Positions 45,468 through 55,011 are shown, counted from the first letter of the stretch. The stretch is 64,000 nucleotides of DNA from JAPUME01 sp027294185 (GCA_963555835.3 CAUVWZ020000002.1:558001-622000), one strand, 5' to 3'. The notes: generated by a model from the letters alone, not told the origin. Made by a program: numbers and translations.

Positions 45468-46693
45468 TGGGAACGCCCGCGGGCGCTGATCGGCCACAGT
45501 TGCTTGACACGACCGTCCTGCACGATGTGATAGTAATCGTAAAGGTTGACCGTCGGGTCACAGTGCGAAATGATAAGCTGCGCTTTGTCGCCCACCTGCA
45601 GTGGTCGAGCGTCAGTCGTAAAGATGACGATGCCATGTTCGTCGCCACCGTAGTAGTACTTCAGCCCCTCGAGCTTTCTAAACTCAGGCTTCGAGTTCCG
45701 CTCATTGGCGAAGGCTTTGTACCCCGCATCGACAGTGATGCGATCAGCCACGGGTTGGCTGATGGCGGTGGCGAGCACGAAGAGCGAGGGCTCAAAAGCA
45801 TCAAAGACGTCACTATCGGCGTCGCCAATGGCGCGGTACTGCACGTCCATGAAGAGATATGAGCCGACCTGTAGATCGGTCATCCCCTCGATGCCCGAGT
45901 CGATGTCGAAGGTGCCGGTGCCGCCGCCGGTGAAGACGCCGATCTCGAAACCCGCGCGCTCGATGAGGGCGCGAGTTTCGAGGCACCGCGAGATGGTGTC
46001 GACGGATCGCTGTCTCCGGCTCTCGTGACCCTCGACGTGCATTAGGTGGCCAGCGTAGGCCTGGAGCCCGTCGAGCTGGAGGTTGTGCAGTCGTCCCACG
46101 GTGCGCGCCAGGTCGAGTGCGGGCTCCCCGAGAGCGATGCCGGTTCGTCGGGTTCCGGTGTCGAGCCCGATCAGAACTCGCAGCGTCAGACCTGCTGCCG
46201 CGGCGGCTTCGGCGAAGTCCTGGGCATTCTGAGCCCGGTCGATGACCATTTGGAGCCCCGGCGTGCGCGCCGCCAGAGAGACGATCCGGCGGATCTTCTC
46301 GGGCGTCGCGACGGGCGACGTGATGAGCACGTTCTCGATTCCGGCGTCCACCATCACCTCGGCTTCACTGACTTTCGCGGCGCAGACGCCGACGGCCCCG
46401 AGCTCGACCTGGCGCTTGGCGATGATCGGGCACTTGTGCGTCTTGACGTGCGGTCGGAGTTCGATGCCTTGCGCGGCTGCATGGCGCGCCATCGCCGTCA
46501 GGTTGCGCTCCATCGCGTCGTAGTCGATCAGAAGGGCGGGCGTGTCGAGCTCGTCGATTCCCTTTGGTGAATCAAGAGTTAAGGGGCCAAGAGCAGGCGG
46601 GTTGTGCCCCGCAGCCCTGAGCCGGCGCGGCAGGGCGGCCAGTGCTGTAGAGCCCACCGCCAGATTTAGAAAGTCTCTACGGGAAGGGGTCAT
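45464..46693 (-). CDS. Exported PLP-dependent enzyme, D-threonine aldolase/D-serine dehydratase-like
   Basis: Alanine-racemase-fold type III PLP enzyme of 409 residues. LDTPALLIDYDAMERN and RPHVKTHKCP include the Lys that binds PLP; the C-terminal domain has HGIVIFT and the metal-type His/Asp of ISHCDPTVNLYD. The N-terminus has a twin-arginine signal (SRRDFLNLAVGSTALAALP), so this amino acid enzyme is predicted to be exported. ATG 46693 overlaps the upstream stop as ATGA. Substrate unknown. Confidence 0.8.
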   Translation of the reverse strand: MTPSRRDFLNLAVGSTALAALPRRLRAAGHNPPALGPLTLDSPKGIDELDTPALLIDYDAMERNLTAMARHAAAQGIELRPHVKTHKCPIIAKRQVELGAVGVCAAKVSEAEVMVDAGIENVLITSPVATPEKIRRIVSLAARTPGLQMVIDRAQNAQDFAEAAAAAGLTLRVLIGLDTGTRRTGIALGEPALDLARTVGRLHNLQLDGLQAYAGHLMHVEGHESRRQRSVDTISRCLETRALIERAGFEIGVFTGGGTGTFDIDSGIEGMTDLQVGSYLFMDVQYRAIGDADSDVFDAFEPSLFVLATAISQPVADRITVDAGYKAFANERNSKPEFRKLEGLKYYYGGDEHGIVIFTTDARPLQVGDKAQLIISHCDPTVNLYDYYHIVQDGRVKQLWPISARGRSQ

Positions 46694-47469
46694 CGTCCAC
46701 TCCAGGAACCAAAGTCTGCCCCTGCGGCGATCCAATCATGCAGTCGCTTGAGCTCTTCTCTATTCAGTGGCTCGCTGTCGACCGGCATGTAGTCAAGATC
46801 GTCGGTTGGTAGAGCAATGCGTCGGTAAATTTCGCTTGCTTCAGGATCACCGGGAACCAACACTTCTCCGAGCTCGCCGCCTCGGCGGATGGCTGCTGGA
46901 GAGTCGAGACGAAGGTTGGAATACGCCTGCTTCTCTCCGTGGCACTTAATGCAGTGCTTCTCCAGGATAGGCCAGACCTCGGTCTCGAACGCCCGCGCCA
47001 ACCCATGCGCGCTCACAAGCCGTTTGCTTTGCTCTACACGGAGCTCACTCAGGGCGAGTTGGGTGTGTATCGCCTGGGTCTCGGTTCTCGCGGCATCGTA
47101 GGCCTCCTTGAGCTGCCCGACGTACGCCTCGGTCTCTACGAGCTGCGCTTTCAGCTGATCGACCCGGTACTGGTAGGGGCGCGGATCGATCCGGAAAAGC
47201 ACCTCACTTGGCTCAACGCGCGCATTTCCCGCGACCGACACCTCCAGGGCCCGCCGCGGGGCCTCAGGCGGGATCTCTGTGATGAAACCACCAACAAAAG
47301 CCTGCACGCTGGCAGGGGTCAGGGTTTGGAGACCGACGAGAAACACCGTCAGGATGATCGTGCCGATGAGGACCACGATCGCCTGCCTGACCTTGTTGAA
47401 GGGCAGGAGCTTGAGCTTGAAAAAGATCAAGTAGACCAGAGCCAGGTACAGACCGAGGATCAGGACCAC
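46690..47469 (-). CDS. Membrane-fusion (HlyD-like) N-terminus joined to cytochrome c domain
   Basis: Residues 1-50 have two transmembrane segments; the next ~100 are an EmrA/HlyD-like part with the lipoyl/hairpin start (VLFRIDPRPYQYRVDQLKAQ and a coiled coil ending in LRVEQSKRLVSA). At about residue 155 the homology changes to a planctomycete-type cytochrome c: CIKCHG, VPGDPEASEIYRRI, YMPVDSE (Met ligand) and LHDWIAAGADF. The second half of an HlyD protein is absent. Either a real fusion that anchors a cytochrome or a deletion scar; the frame is intact and coupled by ATGA to the next gene. Confidence 0.68.
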   Translation of the reverse strand: MVLILGLYLALVYLIFFKLKLLPFNKVRQAIVVLIGTIILTVFLVGLQTLTPASVQAFVGGFITEIPPEAPRRALEVSVAGNARVEPSEVLFRIDPRPYQYRVDQLKAQLVETEAYVGQLKEAYDAARTETQAIHTQLALSELRVEQSKRLVSAHGLARAFETEVWPILEKHCIKCHGEKQAYSNLRLDSPAAIRRGGELGEVLVPGDPEASEIYRRIALPTDDLDYMPVDSEPLNREELKRLHDWIAAGADFGSWSGR

Positions 47470-48446
47470 GTCCGTACTCCTTCAGAGCGCATCCTGCACT
47501 GGCCACCCTCCTGCCTAACGGCAACGCCTACGGCAAAATCGCTGATGGAAATAACTTTGGGTATTCTACTCTTGATCATCAGTTTCTCCTGATTTGGAAG
47601 GTTAAGTTGGAGGTTAAGAAATGTCAATCTAACGATTGAATATCTGGTTTCCCCCTCCTGCTGCGGGCGTCAATACCCCCGAGGTACTTTGGCTGTTCGT
47701 TCAGACCATACTGCTCGTTGATCTCGTCATAGATCGGTTGGAGCACGTCCGTCACGTTGAGTCTTCCGCCCGCGATCATGCCCGAAAAGGGAATCCGGCG
47801 GCTGGGATCCGGCGGCACAGGCTTCCCAGCTTCAGCGACTGGGGACGAGTTCGTGCAGATCTGGACGCCCGCATTCGCTATGAGCTTTTCAAATACTTCT
47901 TCTGGAGTGTCACCCTATTTGACCAGATGACAGCAATCCTCCTTCCGAGGGAGCCGAGCGGAATGACTTTGGGATCAACACCTCGGTGGGGTAGTCCTTT
48001 TAAATGGTGAATGGTGAATTGTGAATGGTGAATGGTGTATGGTACTCACAATTCGCCATGAGATGCGGCAGAAGGCCGGAATGTGGGAGGCACCTTCCTA
48101 ACTTCCTGAATCCATTCGTCCGGAAGTCTAGGAATCAGGTGGCCCAGAAACATCTGTTTTTGGGCACTCGTTTTGACTTGTGTCCCCCTCCTCTCGACCC
48201 ATCCCCCCTTACGGTGCACAGAGGCGTGGTAACACGCTTTCTCAGGGAACGTGTACGTGTGTGCCTTCGTGGCAGGGGTCTGACTCGGGCGGGGCTTGCC
48301 TTTTCATGCAGTGTGCGGAACCTCCGCACAAAGTAATTCGTCAAGGAAGTTAATTATTGACCAAGGGGGCCTAGGTCGATGACGTGACCGGGGTTTTTTG
48401 TACCAGGTGAAATGAGAGAGAATTCACCTGAGAAGGAGACCCGATC
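47470..48446. other. Gene-poor scar region with short tandem repeats
   Basis: About 980 bp with no credible complete gene. A small minus-strand frame at 47624-47818 (GGRLNVTDVLQPIYDE) may be a gene stub but is unsupported. At 48003-48042 the units GGTGAAT and GTGAATG recur five times. From about 48383 the sequence belongs to the left end of an IS3-type element. Confidence 0.4.
48003..48042 (+). repeat. Short tandem repeat of ATGGTGA/GTGAATG units
   Basis: The 40 bp stretch is built from variants of AATGGTG and GTGAATT in tandem, ending in GTGTATGG. No coding frame uses it. Confidence 0.7.
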
Positions 48447-48662
48447 ATGTCGGCGAAGAGGTATAAGCCGGAGCAGGTAGTAAACATCCTGCGGCAGATC
48501 GAAGTGGAGATTGCCAATGGGAAGACCACGCCGCAAGCCTGCCGGGATGCTCAGATCACGGTGCAGACGTACTATCGCTGGCGGAAGGAGTAAGGAGGGT
48601 TGAAGGTGGGCCAGGCGAAGCGGCTGAAGGAACTCGAGAAGGAGAACTCTCGGCTCAAACGG
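48447..48662 (+). pseudogene. IS3-family OrfA transposase subunit, interrupted and truncated
   Basis: ATG 48447 has AAGGAG upstream. The frame reads MSAKRYKPEQVVNILRQIEV then QACRDAQITVQTYYRWRKE and a TAA, then continues in frame GGLKVGQAKRLKELEKENSR, the helix-turn-helix and leucine zipper of OrfA. The TAA at about 48591 replaces the usual Tyr codon; the gene is cut at LKR, after which tRNA-derived sequence begins. An inverted repeat (CAGGTGAA/TTCACCTG) lies about 48404-48430. OrfB is absent. Confidence 0.75.
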
Positions 48663-48698
48663 GTCGAGCGCGGCACCTCTCCGGTGTACGCGCTCGGT

Positions 48699-48748
48699 TG
48701 GTTGCGGGGGTCGGATTTGAACCGACGACCTTTGGGTCATGAGCCCAC
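48699..48748 (-). other. tRNA-Met 3' half, attachment-site remnant
   Basis: On the minus strand: anticodon stem-loop GTGGG-CTCATGA-CCCAA with anticodon CAT, variable loop AGGTC, T arm GTCGG-TTCAAAT-CCGAC, acceptor 3' strand CCCCGCA, discriminator A and encoded CCA. The D arm and 5' acceptor strand are missing; upstream sequence on the minus strand is AT-rich and unrelated. It is a 3' half as left by a tRNA-targeting integrase. Confidence 0.78.
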
Positions 48749-48808
48749 CATAAATCTTATCTTAATATTGGCTCGTCCTTTCCCCTCTTTCACTTAGGCT
48801 GGCCCGAT

Positions 48809-48880
48809 TTATCTCCTGTTTGCCCCTGTCTGGACATACTGTGCTCTCTCTGTGCTCAATCCAGGGAGTTCATCCAGTGT
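48809..48880 (-). pseudogene. Relic of a tyrosine integrase C-terminus
   Basis: The minus-strand frame ends TLDELPGLSTERAQYVQTGA-NRR stop, resembling the C-terminal DKLPGL tail of the integrase at 57704-58876. It lies about 60 bp from the tRNA-Met half, in the same order and orientation as that integrase relative to the tRNA-Phe half. The catalytic part is gone. Confidence 0.45.
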
Positions 48881-49050
48881 CCGACCGGAGTATCGCCCAC
48901 ACTCACCAGAAGCTCATGCCCCTACTGATTTCGCGTCGCTGAAATCGAAGAGCTGGTGCCCGAAGGTACGCCTGCGAGCAAGGGCAGCGACGGCAGACGC
49001 GATTAGGACCCTGAGATGCACCCATCTAATCGATCAGCGAACGTGGGGGC

Positions 49051-50529
49051 TCATGCCAGGATTTTCTCCACCACGTTGCCGTGGACATCGGTCAAGCGAA
49101 AATTGCGGCCCTGGTATTTGAAGGTCAGCCGTGTGTGGTCGATGCCCAGGCAATGAAGCATCGTGGCGTGGAGGTCGTGCACATGAACCGGGTCGCGGGT
49201 GATGTTGTAGCAGAAATCGTCCGTTGCCCCGTAGGTGATCCCCGGGCGGATGCCGCCGCCAGCCATCCAAATCGTGAAGCAACGGGGATGATGGTCGCGG
49301 CCGTAGTCGTCCGCGGTGAGCTTTCCCTGGGAGTAGACGGTCCGGCCGAATTCGCCGCCCCAGACCACCAAGGTGTCCTCCAGCATGCCGCGCTGTTTCA
49401 GGTCGCGGACGAGGGCGGCCCCCGCCTGGTCGGTATCCTTACACTGCCCCCTGATAGCTTTCGGTAATTCCGTATGATGATCCCAGCCGCGATGGAAGAG
49501 TTGGATGAACCGCACGCCGCGCTCCGCCAGCCGCCTTGCCAGCAGACAGTTGGCGGCGAAGGTGCCCGGCTTTCGGGAATCCGGCCCGTAGAGCTCGAAG
49601 ATGTGGTCCGGCTCGTCGGTCAAGTCCGTCAGCTCCGGCACGGAACTTTGCATGCGGTAGGCCATCTCGTATTGCGTAATCCGTGCGGCTGTTTCCGGGT
49701 CGCCGAAATCCCGGAGCTTCAACTGGTTCAGCTTTGCCAGGTCGTCCAGAAAGCGCCGCCGCGCCGTATCGGATAGCCCCGGAGGGTTTGAGAGATAAAG
49801 CACCGGGTCGCCCGCCGAACGGAACTTCACCCCTTGGTATTGCGTCGGAAGGAATCCGCTTCCCCAAAGGCGGTCGTAGAGGGGCTGTCCACCCGGCATG
49901 CCAGTGCCCTGCGAGACCATGGCGACAAACACCGGCAGGTCACGGTTCTCGCTGCCGAGCCCGTACGACAGCCAAGCCCCTATACTCGGGTTGCCGGCCA
50001 ATTGCGTCCCCGTCTGAAAGAAGGTGATCGCCGGGTCATGGTTGATCGCCTCGGTGTGCATCGACTTGATGAAGCACAATTCATCGACCACCTTTGCCGT
50101 GTGGGGCATCAGGTCGCTCGCCCACGCGCCGCTCTCGCCGTGCTGGGCGAACCGGAAGAGGGACGGGGTTACCGGGAAGCTGGCCTGCCCCGAGGTCATG
50201 GTGGTCAGCCGCTGTCCCTGGCGCACCGACGCGGGCAGTTCCGTGCCGCGTAGCTCGGCGAGCTTCGGCTTGTAATCAAAAAGATCCATCTGGGATGGGG
50301 CGCCCGACTGGAAGAGATAGATCACACGCTTCGCCGTGGGCGGGAAATGGGGAAGGTCCGAAAGGCCTCCGTGGGACATGCCTTTGGGGGAAGTCGCTGC
50401 ACCCTCAGCGGGGGCGAGCAGCTCATCGTTCATCAGGCAGGCCAAGGCGGCCGTGCCGAGCCCGAGGCGGCTCAGGCTGAAGAAGTGCCGCCGCGTCAGC
50501 AATAGCCTTTTTTCGACCAGGGGATTCAT
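49051..50529 (-). CDS. DUF1501 family exported protein, copy 2
   Basis: A 492-residue protein with a twin-arginine-like signal (LTRRHFFSLSRLGLGTAALA). DUF1501 features are AKRVIYLFQSGAPSQMDLFD, NCLLARRLAERGVRFIQLF, WGGEFGRT and GRDHHPRCFTIWMAGGG. It starts 3 bp after the stop of the PSD1 gene upstream, as in the copy at 38433. Function unknown. Confidence 0.88.
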   Translation of the reverse strand: MNPLVEKRLLLTRRHFFSLSRLGLGTAALACLMNDELLAPAEGAATSPKGMSHGGLSDLPHFPPTAKRVIYLFQSGAPSQMDLFDYKPKLAELRGTELPASVRQGQRLTTMTSGQASFPVTPSLFRFAQHGESGAWASDLMPHTAKVVDELCFIKSMHTEAINHDPAITFFQTGTQLAGNPSIGAWLSYGLGSENRDLPVFVAMVSQGTGMPGGQPLYDRLWGSGFLPTQYQGVKFRSAGDPVLYLSNPPGLSDTARRRFLDDLAKLNQLKLRDFGDPETAARITQYEMAYRMQSSVPELTDLTDEPDHIFELYGPDSRKPGTFAANCLLARRLAERGVRFIQLFHRGWDHHTELPKAIRGQCKDTDQAGAALVRDLKQRGMLEDTLVVWGGEFGRTVYSQGKLTADDYGRDHHPRCFTIWMAGGGIRPGITYGATDDFCYNITRDPVHVHDLHATMLHCLGIDHTRLTFKYQGRNFRLTDVHGNVVEKILA

Positions 50530-50532
50530 CGC

Positions 50533-53500
50533 TTACTCCTTGGTGACGGTCTCATCGAGGTTCAGGATCAGGCTGGAGATTGTGGTGTAAGCCGCCAATT
50601 CGCTCACCTCGATCGATTCGTCACGTGGGGATTCTCCCTCCCTCACCAACCGTAGAGCCGCTTCAGGGTCACGGCGATAGGATTCCCGATGGTGATAAAA
50701 GCCCTCGACGAGGATGCGGGTCTCTTCCGCGGTCGGATGCCGCGCCGTGGCAACTCGGAACGCCATCCGGATACGTTCCTGGGGAGTGTCACCCCCTTCG
50801 GCGATGATCCTTTCGGCCAGGACGCGTGAGGCTTCGACGAAGGTCACGTTATTCATCAGGGTCAATGCTTGAAGGGGCGTGTTGGTTCGCGACTCGCTCA
50901 CAATGCAGGTTTCCCGGCCTGCGGCGTCGAAGGTGATCATCGAAGGGGGAGGAATCGTCCGCTTCCAGAAGGTGTAAAGACTCCGGCGGTAGAGATTCTC
51001 GCCATGGTCCGGCTCGTAGCTCTGGCCATCGGAGAGTTCCTTCCACAATCCGGCGGGCTGGTAGGGCTTGACGGAACGCCCCCCGAGCTTTTCCGTCAAG
51101 AGTCCGCTGACCCACAGCGCCTGGTCACGAATCATTTCCGCCGGCATCCGAAAGCGTGGCCCCCGGGCCAGCAGGCGATTCTCGGGGTCCCTTTGCTGCA
51201 ACTCCGGGCGAAGGCGGGATGATTGCCGGTATGTGGCGCTGGTGACCACGGTCCTTAACAAGCTTTGCACGTCCCACCCGGTCCGGACAAATTCGGTGGC
51301 GAGCCAGTCGAGAAGCTTCGGATGTGAGGGCGGTTCCCCTTGAAAGCCGAAATTATCGACCGTCTTGACCAGCCCCGTTCCGAATATCATCTGCCAGAAA
51401 CGGTTTACGGCAACGCGGGCCGCCAAAGGATTCGAGGAGTCCACCAGCCAACGGGCGAAGTCGAGCCGGTTGCGGAGGGGTCCTCGGAAGCCGACGGAAA
51501 GGGCGCCCGGTACCCCGGGCGTGACCTTTTCTCCCGGGCGGTCGTAGGCGCCGCGAATCAGCAGATGCGTTTGGCGTGGGGTCTCGCGCTCCTGCATCAC
51601 CATGGTGGTGGGAATCTTATCGATGAAATCTTCCTTCTCTTCTCGGAGGTCGAGCGCCCTCCGATAGGCCTGCCGGATCGATGCCGGCGCGGAGTTTTCA
51701 AGAAAATAGGCTCGGATCTTTTTCGCCTTCCCCGGGGTCCTGCTGCCCGGGACTGTGGCGGCAATGTCGGAAATCGAGGTCGAGGTGGCGAGGATTTTCG
51801 CTTCATCGGCGGATAGGACCGTATCGTAAAGGCGCACCTCATCGATGGTGCCGTGGAACCGGCTGCCCGATCCGCCGCCGGAGCCGATGCGGAGCGGTTC
51901 GTCGGTCTTGAAGTTCTGATTCAGCGCATCGAGCAGAACCCGAAGCTTCTCGCGCTTCCCGTTGACGTAAATCTTTATCCCGTCAGCGAACCGGGAGCCG
52001 TCATAGGTAAACAGCACGTGGTGCCAGCGGTCGGGTGCCAGAGTCCGCTCCGTTTCCACCCGGATCGCGTCATCCAGCCAACGCACCAACAGCCGGAGGT
52101 GAATTTTTCCGTCCTCGAGCGCCAGGCTATAGCCCTTCCCTTCTTCCACGTCCAGCATGCGGGACAATACGGTTCCGCCCTGCTCTCCGGCGGGGTAAAT
52201 CCAAGCGCCCGCGGAAAACTTGTCGTAGAAACCGAAGGTGCCGAAGTTACCGGCCTCGATGAACCGTTTACCGTCGAATTTCGCCGCTTGGGCGATCCTG
52301 CCGGGGACGAACGCGGCTTCCCCGTTTTGAAAAGTTCCGTTAGATGCTTTCTTCCCCTCTGCCTTCCGGCCCTGCTGGGATGTGTCACCATCGAGGGCGA
52401 AGCCGACAACCAGATGGCGGGTGGGCGACCAATGGACCGGCGGCGTTTTTGAGAGCGACCGTTCCCACGCGGCCTGCGCAGACCGCCGTTCGGGCCCGAG
52501 CCGCTCAAAATGCTCCACCGCAGCCGACAGATTCCGCTCAAGCTCCGCCAGTTGCGTTTGTTGCTCCCGAGTTGGCGCCTTAATCAGCGGAGGTGAGTTG
52601 CCGTGCTTGAGCGCCTTTCCTCTTTCCGGCACGTTATTGAAGAAGGCGAAGAGTTGATAGAATTCTTTGTGGGTCAGCGGGTCGAACTTGTGGTCGTGGC
52701 AGCGGGCACAGCCCACGGTAAGACCCAGCCACACCGTCGAGGTTGTGTTCACTCGGTCGACCACGTATTCCACAGCGAACTCTTCGGGAATGATGCCGCC
52801 TTCTCCGTTGCCGCGGTGATTCCGGTTGAAGCCGGTGGCGATTTTCTGATCGAGTGTTGCGTTCGGCAGCATGTCGCCGGCGAGCTGCTCGATGGTGAAC
52901 TGATCGAAGGGCATGTTCCGGTTGTAGGCGTCGATCACCCAATCGCGCCACCGCCACATGAAGCGCTCGCCGTCGCTCTGATAGCCGTTCGTGTCGGCGT
53001 ATCGGGCCGCGTCGAGCCACTCCGCCGCCATTCTTTCCCCGAAGCGAGGAGAGGCGAGCAGCCGGTCTACGACTTTTTCATAGGCCTCGGGAGAAGCGTC
53101 GGCGAGATATGCGTCGATCTCTTCCGGCGTGGGGGGCAACCCGGTCAGGTCAAGCGAGACGCGCCGAAGCAGCGTGGTCTGGTCCGCTTCCCGCGAAGGC
53201 GTAAGGCTTTCCCTTTCAAGCCGCTCGAGAGTGAAGTAATCGATTCCATTTCTCGGCCATGCGGTGTTCCTCACCTTCGGCAGCGCCGGACGGCGAGGGG
53301 GGAGGAACGACCAGTGCTCTACCCATTTGGCTCCTTCTTTAATCCATTGCCGAATCAACTCGATTTCGTCATCGGTGAGCTTGCGGCCTGAATAGAGGGG
53401 CGGCATCCGACGGGATTCATCCTTGGCCGTGATGCGGCGGATGATTTCGCTGGCGGCGGGGTCCCCGGGGACGATGGCGAAGTAGCCTCCCAGGTCCTCG

Positions 53501-53727
53501 AAGGGGCCCGCTTTGGTGTCAAACCGCAGCTTCGTCATCCGGGTGGTTTCATCAGGCCCGTGGCAGGTATAACACTTGTCGGAAAGTATCGGGCGAATGT
53601 CCCGGCTGAAATCCACAGCGCGGGCGTTCGCTTCTTCCCCTTGAGCGGAAGCCGGGAACACGCTTAAAGTGCTCCCTAGGATAATTCCCGCCCCGACAAG
53701 CAATACCCGCACTTGATGCCAGACCAT
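50533..53727 (-). CDS. PSD1 and planctomycete cytochrome C protein with LamG domain, copy 2
   Basis: A 1064-residue exported protein. Signal peptide VRVLLVGAGIILGSTLSVFP, then planctomycete cytochrome c with CYTCHG and VPGDPAASEIIRRI, PSCyt2/DUF1549 with CARCHDHKFDPL, a concanavalin/LamG-like carbohydrate-binding domain around residues 480-650 (FSAGAWIYPAG, HHVLFTYDGSRF, GTIDEVRLYD), then DUF1553 with TYRQSSRLRPE. ATG 53727 is chosen. Copy 1 lacks the LamG domain. Both are probably envelope redox proteins acting on an unknown substrate. Confidence 0.88.
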   Translation of the reverse strand: MVWHQVRVLLVGAGIILGSTLSVFPASAQGEEANARAVDFSRDIRPILSDKCYTCHGPDETTRMTKLRFDTKAGPFEDLGGYFAIVPGDPAASEIIRRITAKDESRRMPPLYSGRKLTDDEIELIRQWIKEGAKWVEHWSFLPPRRPALPKVRNTAWPRNGIDYFTLERLERESLTPSREADQTTLLRRVSLDLTGLPPTPEEIDAYLADASPEAYEKVVDRLLASPRFGERMAAEWLDAARYADTNGYQSDGERFMWRWRDWVIDAYNRNMPFDQFTIEQLAGDMLPNATLDQKIATGFNRNHRGNGEGGIIPEEFAVEYVVDRVNTTSTVWLGLTVGCARCHDHKFDPLTHKEFYQLFAFFNNVPERGKALKHGNSPPLIKAPTREQQTQLAELERNLSAAVEHFERLGPERRSAQAAWERSLSKTPPVHWSPTRHLVVGFALDGDTSQQGRKAEGKKASNGTFQNGEAAFVPGRIAQAAKFDGKRFIEAGNFGTFGFYDKFSAGAWIYPAGEQGGTVLSRMLDVEEGKGYSLALEDGKIHLRLLVRWLDDAIRVETERTLAPDRWHHVLFTYDGSRFADGIKIYVNGKREKLRVLLDALNQNFKTDEPLRIGSGGGSGSRFHGTIDEVRLYDTVLSADEAKILATSTSISDIAATVPGSRTPGKAKKIRAYFLENSAPASIRQAYRRALDLREEKEDFIDKIPTTMVMQERETPRQTHLLIRGAYDRPGEKVTPGVPGALSVGFRGPLRNRLDFARWLVDSSNPLAARVAVNRFWQMIFGTGLVKTVDNFGFQGEPPSHPKLLDWLATEFVRTGWDVQSLLRTVVTSATYRQSSRLRPELQQRDPENRLLARGPRFRMPAEMIRDQALWVSGLLTEKLGGRSVKPYQPAGLWKELSDGQSYEPDHGENLYRRSLYTFWKRTIPPPSMITFDAAGRETCIVSESRTNTPLQALTLMNNVTFVEASRVLAERIIAEGGDTPQERIRMAFRVATARHPTAEETRILVEGFYHHRESYRRDPEAALRLVREGESPRDESIEVSELAAYTTISSLILNLDETVTKE

Positions 53728-53838
53728 AGTCACTACCCGCTTTTTTACTTGGAATGTCCCTCGGGAATTTCCGTTTTTAACTTTCCCTTTTCGCACAATT
53801 ATACGCCCGTCGCCCTCTTTTGCCAAGCTCACATCGCC

Positions 53839-53958
53839 CCAACCCCGACAGGTGGAGGTGGACCCTCAGGTACACCTGCAGGCACTTTCACGCTGACTGT
53901 TACAGCAACCTCCGGTGGGGTGATGCGCACGATTCCGCTGACCCTGACGGTTAACTAG
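53839..53958 (+). pseudogene. C-terminal relic of an Ig-like repeat surface protein
   Basis: The frame reads GTPAGTFTLTVTATSGGVMR and TIPLTLTVN stop, the standard last strand pair of bacterial Ig-like domains at the end of large surface proteins. Nothing upstream in frame belongs to such a protein, so it is a 3' stub. Confidence 0.55.
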
Positions 53959-54115
53959 CGGAGCAATCCCTCGGAAGGCTCTGCAGGGAAGAAGTATGTT
54001 TCTGGTTCTGCCTCTGGTCTTATGAAACACTTGGTAAGACCATTCCTTTCCCACCGCGCTCCCAAAAACATATGTTTCTGGCGGGTCTGATTCTGTGGTT
54101 TGCGGTCGTGAGGAT

Positions 54116-54730
54116 TCAGTGATTTACAGAGGCCCGTGCGGAGGGGTTTTTGGCGGACGTTTGAGCGGCTCGGCGGACGCTCCCTTCCCCTATCCCCAAC
54201 TCGTCGGCGATGGCGGGCCAGGACTTCCCTGAGGCGCGAAGGCGGGCCACTGTAGCGGCGTCCACGGCAACCTTTGGTCGGCCCAACTGCTTTCCTTTGG
54301 CCCTGGCATTCCTCAATCCAGCCTTCACTCTCTCGGCAATCAGTGAACGCTCGAGTTCTGCCACTGCCCCGAGCACGGTAAACACCATCTTGCCGGTGGG
54401 AGTGCTAGTGTCCACCTGCTCAGAGAGTGAGACGAATTCAATCCCGAGGGCCTTGAAGGTTTCCAGCGCTCGAAGTAGGTGGGAGACAGAGCGGGCGAAG
54501 CGGTCGAACCTGTGGACCGCAACTACATCGAAACGCCGGCGATGAGCGTCGGCCATGAGCCGGCTCAGTTCCGGCCGCTTCTCCTTGGCCCCGGAGATCC
54601 CCACGTCGACGTACTGGCCGGCTACCTTCCAGCCCCGACGCTGGCAGTATTCCTCAAGCTCCCGGGTCTGGACGGTCGGGTCCTGCCCGTTGTTGGCGGT
54701 CGAGACGCGGGCGTAGATTGCTGCTTTCAT
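54116..54730 (-). CDS. Serine site-specific recombinase (resolvase/invertase family)
   Basis: A 204-residue small serine recombinase. The catalytic Ser is in YARVSTANN; the Arg-rich active site is in VVAVHRFDRFARSVSHLLRA. The E helix follows, and the C-terminal HTH is LRASGKSWPAIADELGIGEG. ATG 54730 follows GGAGG-type bases. It marks the left part of an accessory island. Confidence 0.9.
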   Translation of the reverse strand: MKAAIYARVSTANNGQDPTVQTRELEEYCQRRGWKVAGQYVDVGISGAKEKRPELSRLMADAHRRRFDVVAVHRFDRFARSVSHLLRALETFKALGIEFVSLSEQVDTSTPTGKMVFTVLGAVAELERSLIAERVKAGLRNARAKGKQLGRPKVAVDAATVARLRASGKSWPAIADELGIGEGSVRRAAQTSAKNPSARASVNH

Positions 54731-55011
54731 GGTTCCTCCCGCGGAAATGATTTCCGTTGGGTTACCCAGGGGAAGAAGGCGGGAAGGTGCGCTTCGCCGG
54801 GGGGGTTGGGTTTGAGGCAGGCCGCGTTCCTCTACACAGTGGTTTTCGCTTGGTTCCTCTCCCTCTCAACGGTTGCGAAACCCTGGCAGAGAATGCCCTC
54901 CACTCGGTCGGGTAGGTCTATGTGGGCGTAGTCGATTCCGTTCGCTCGTCTCATTAGGGAATCAATGCAGAGCTTCAGGGTTTCACATACACCATCATTT
55001 ACTGAGCACAG

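Noticed and set aside
48003..48042. Possible CRISPR-like repeat
   Set aside because: The units are 7 bp, without spacers or cas genes.
48699..48748. Functional tRNA-Met
   Set aside because: Only the 3' half exists; no D arm or 5' acceptor strand.
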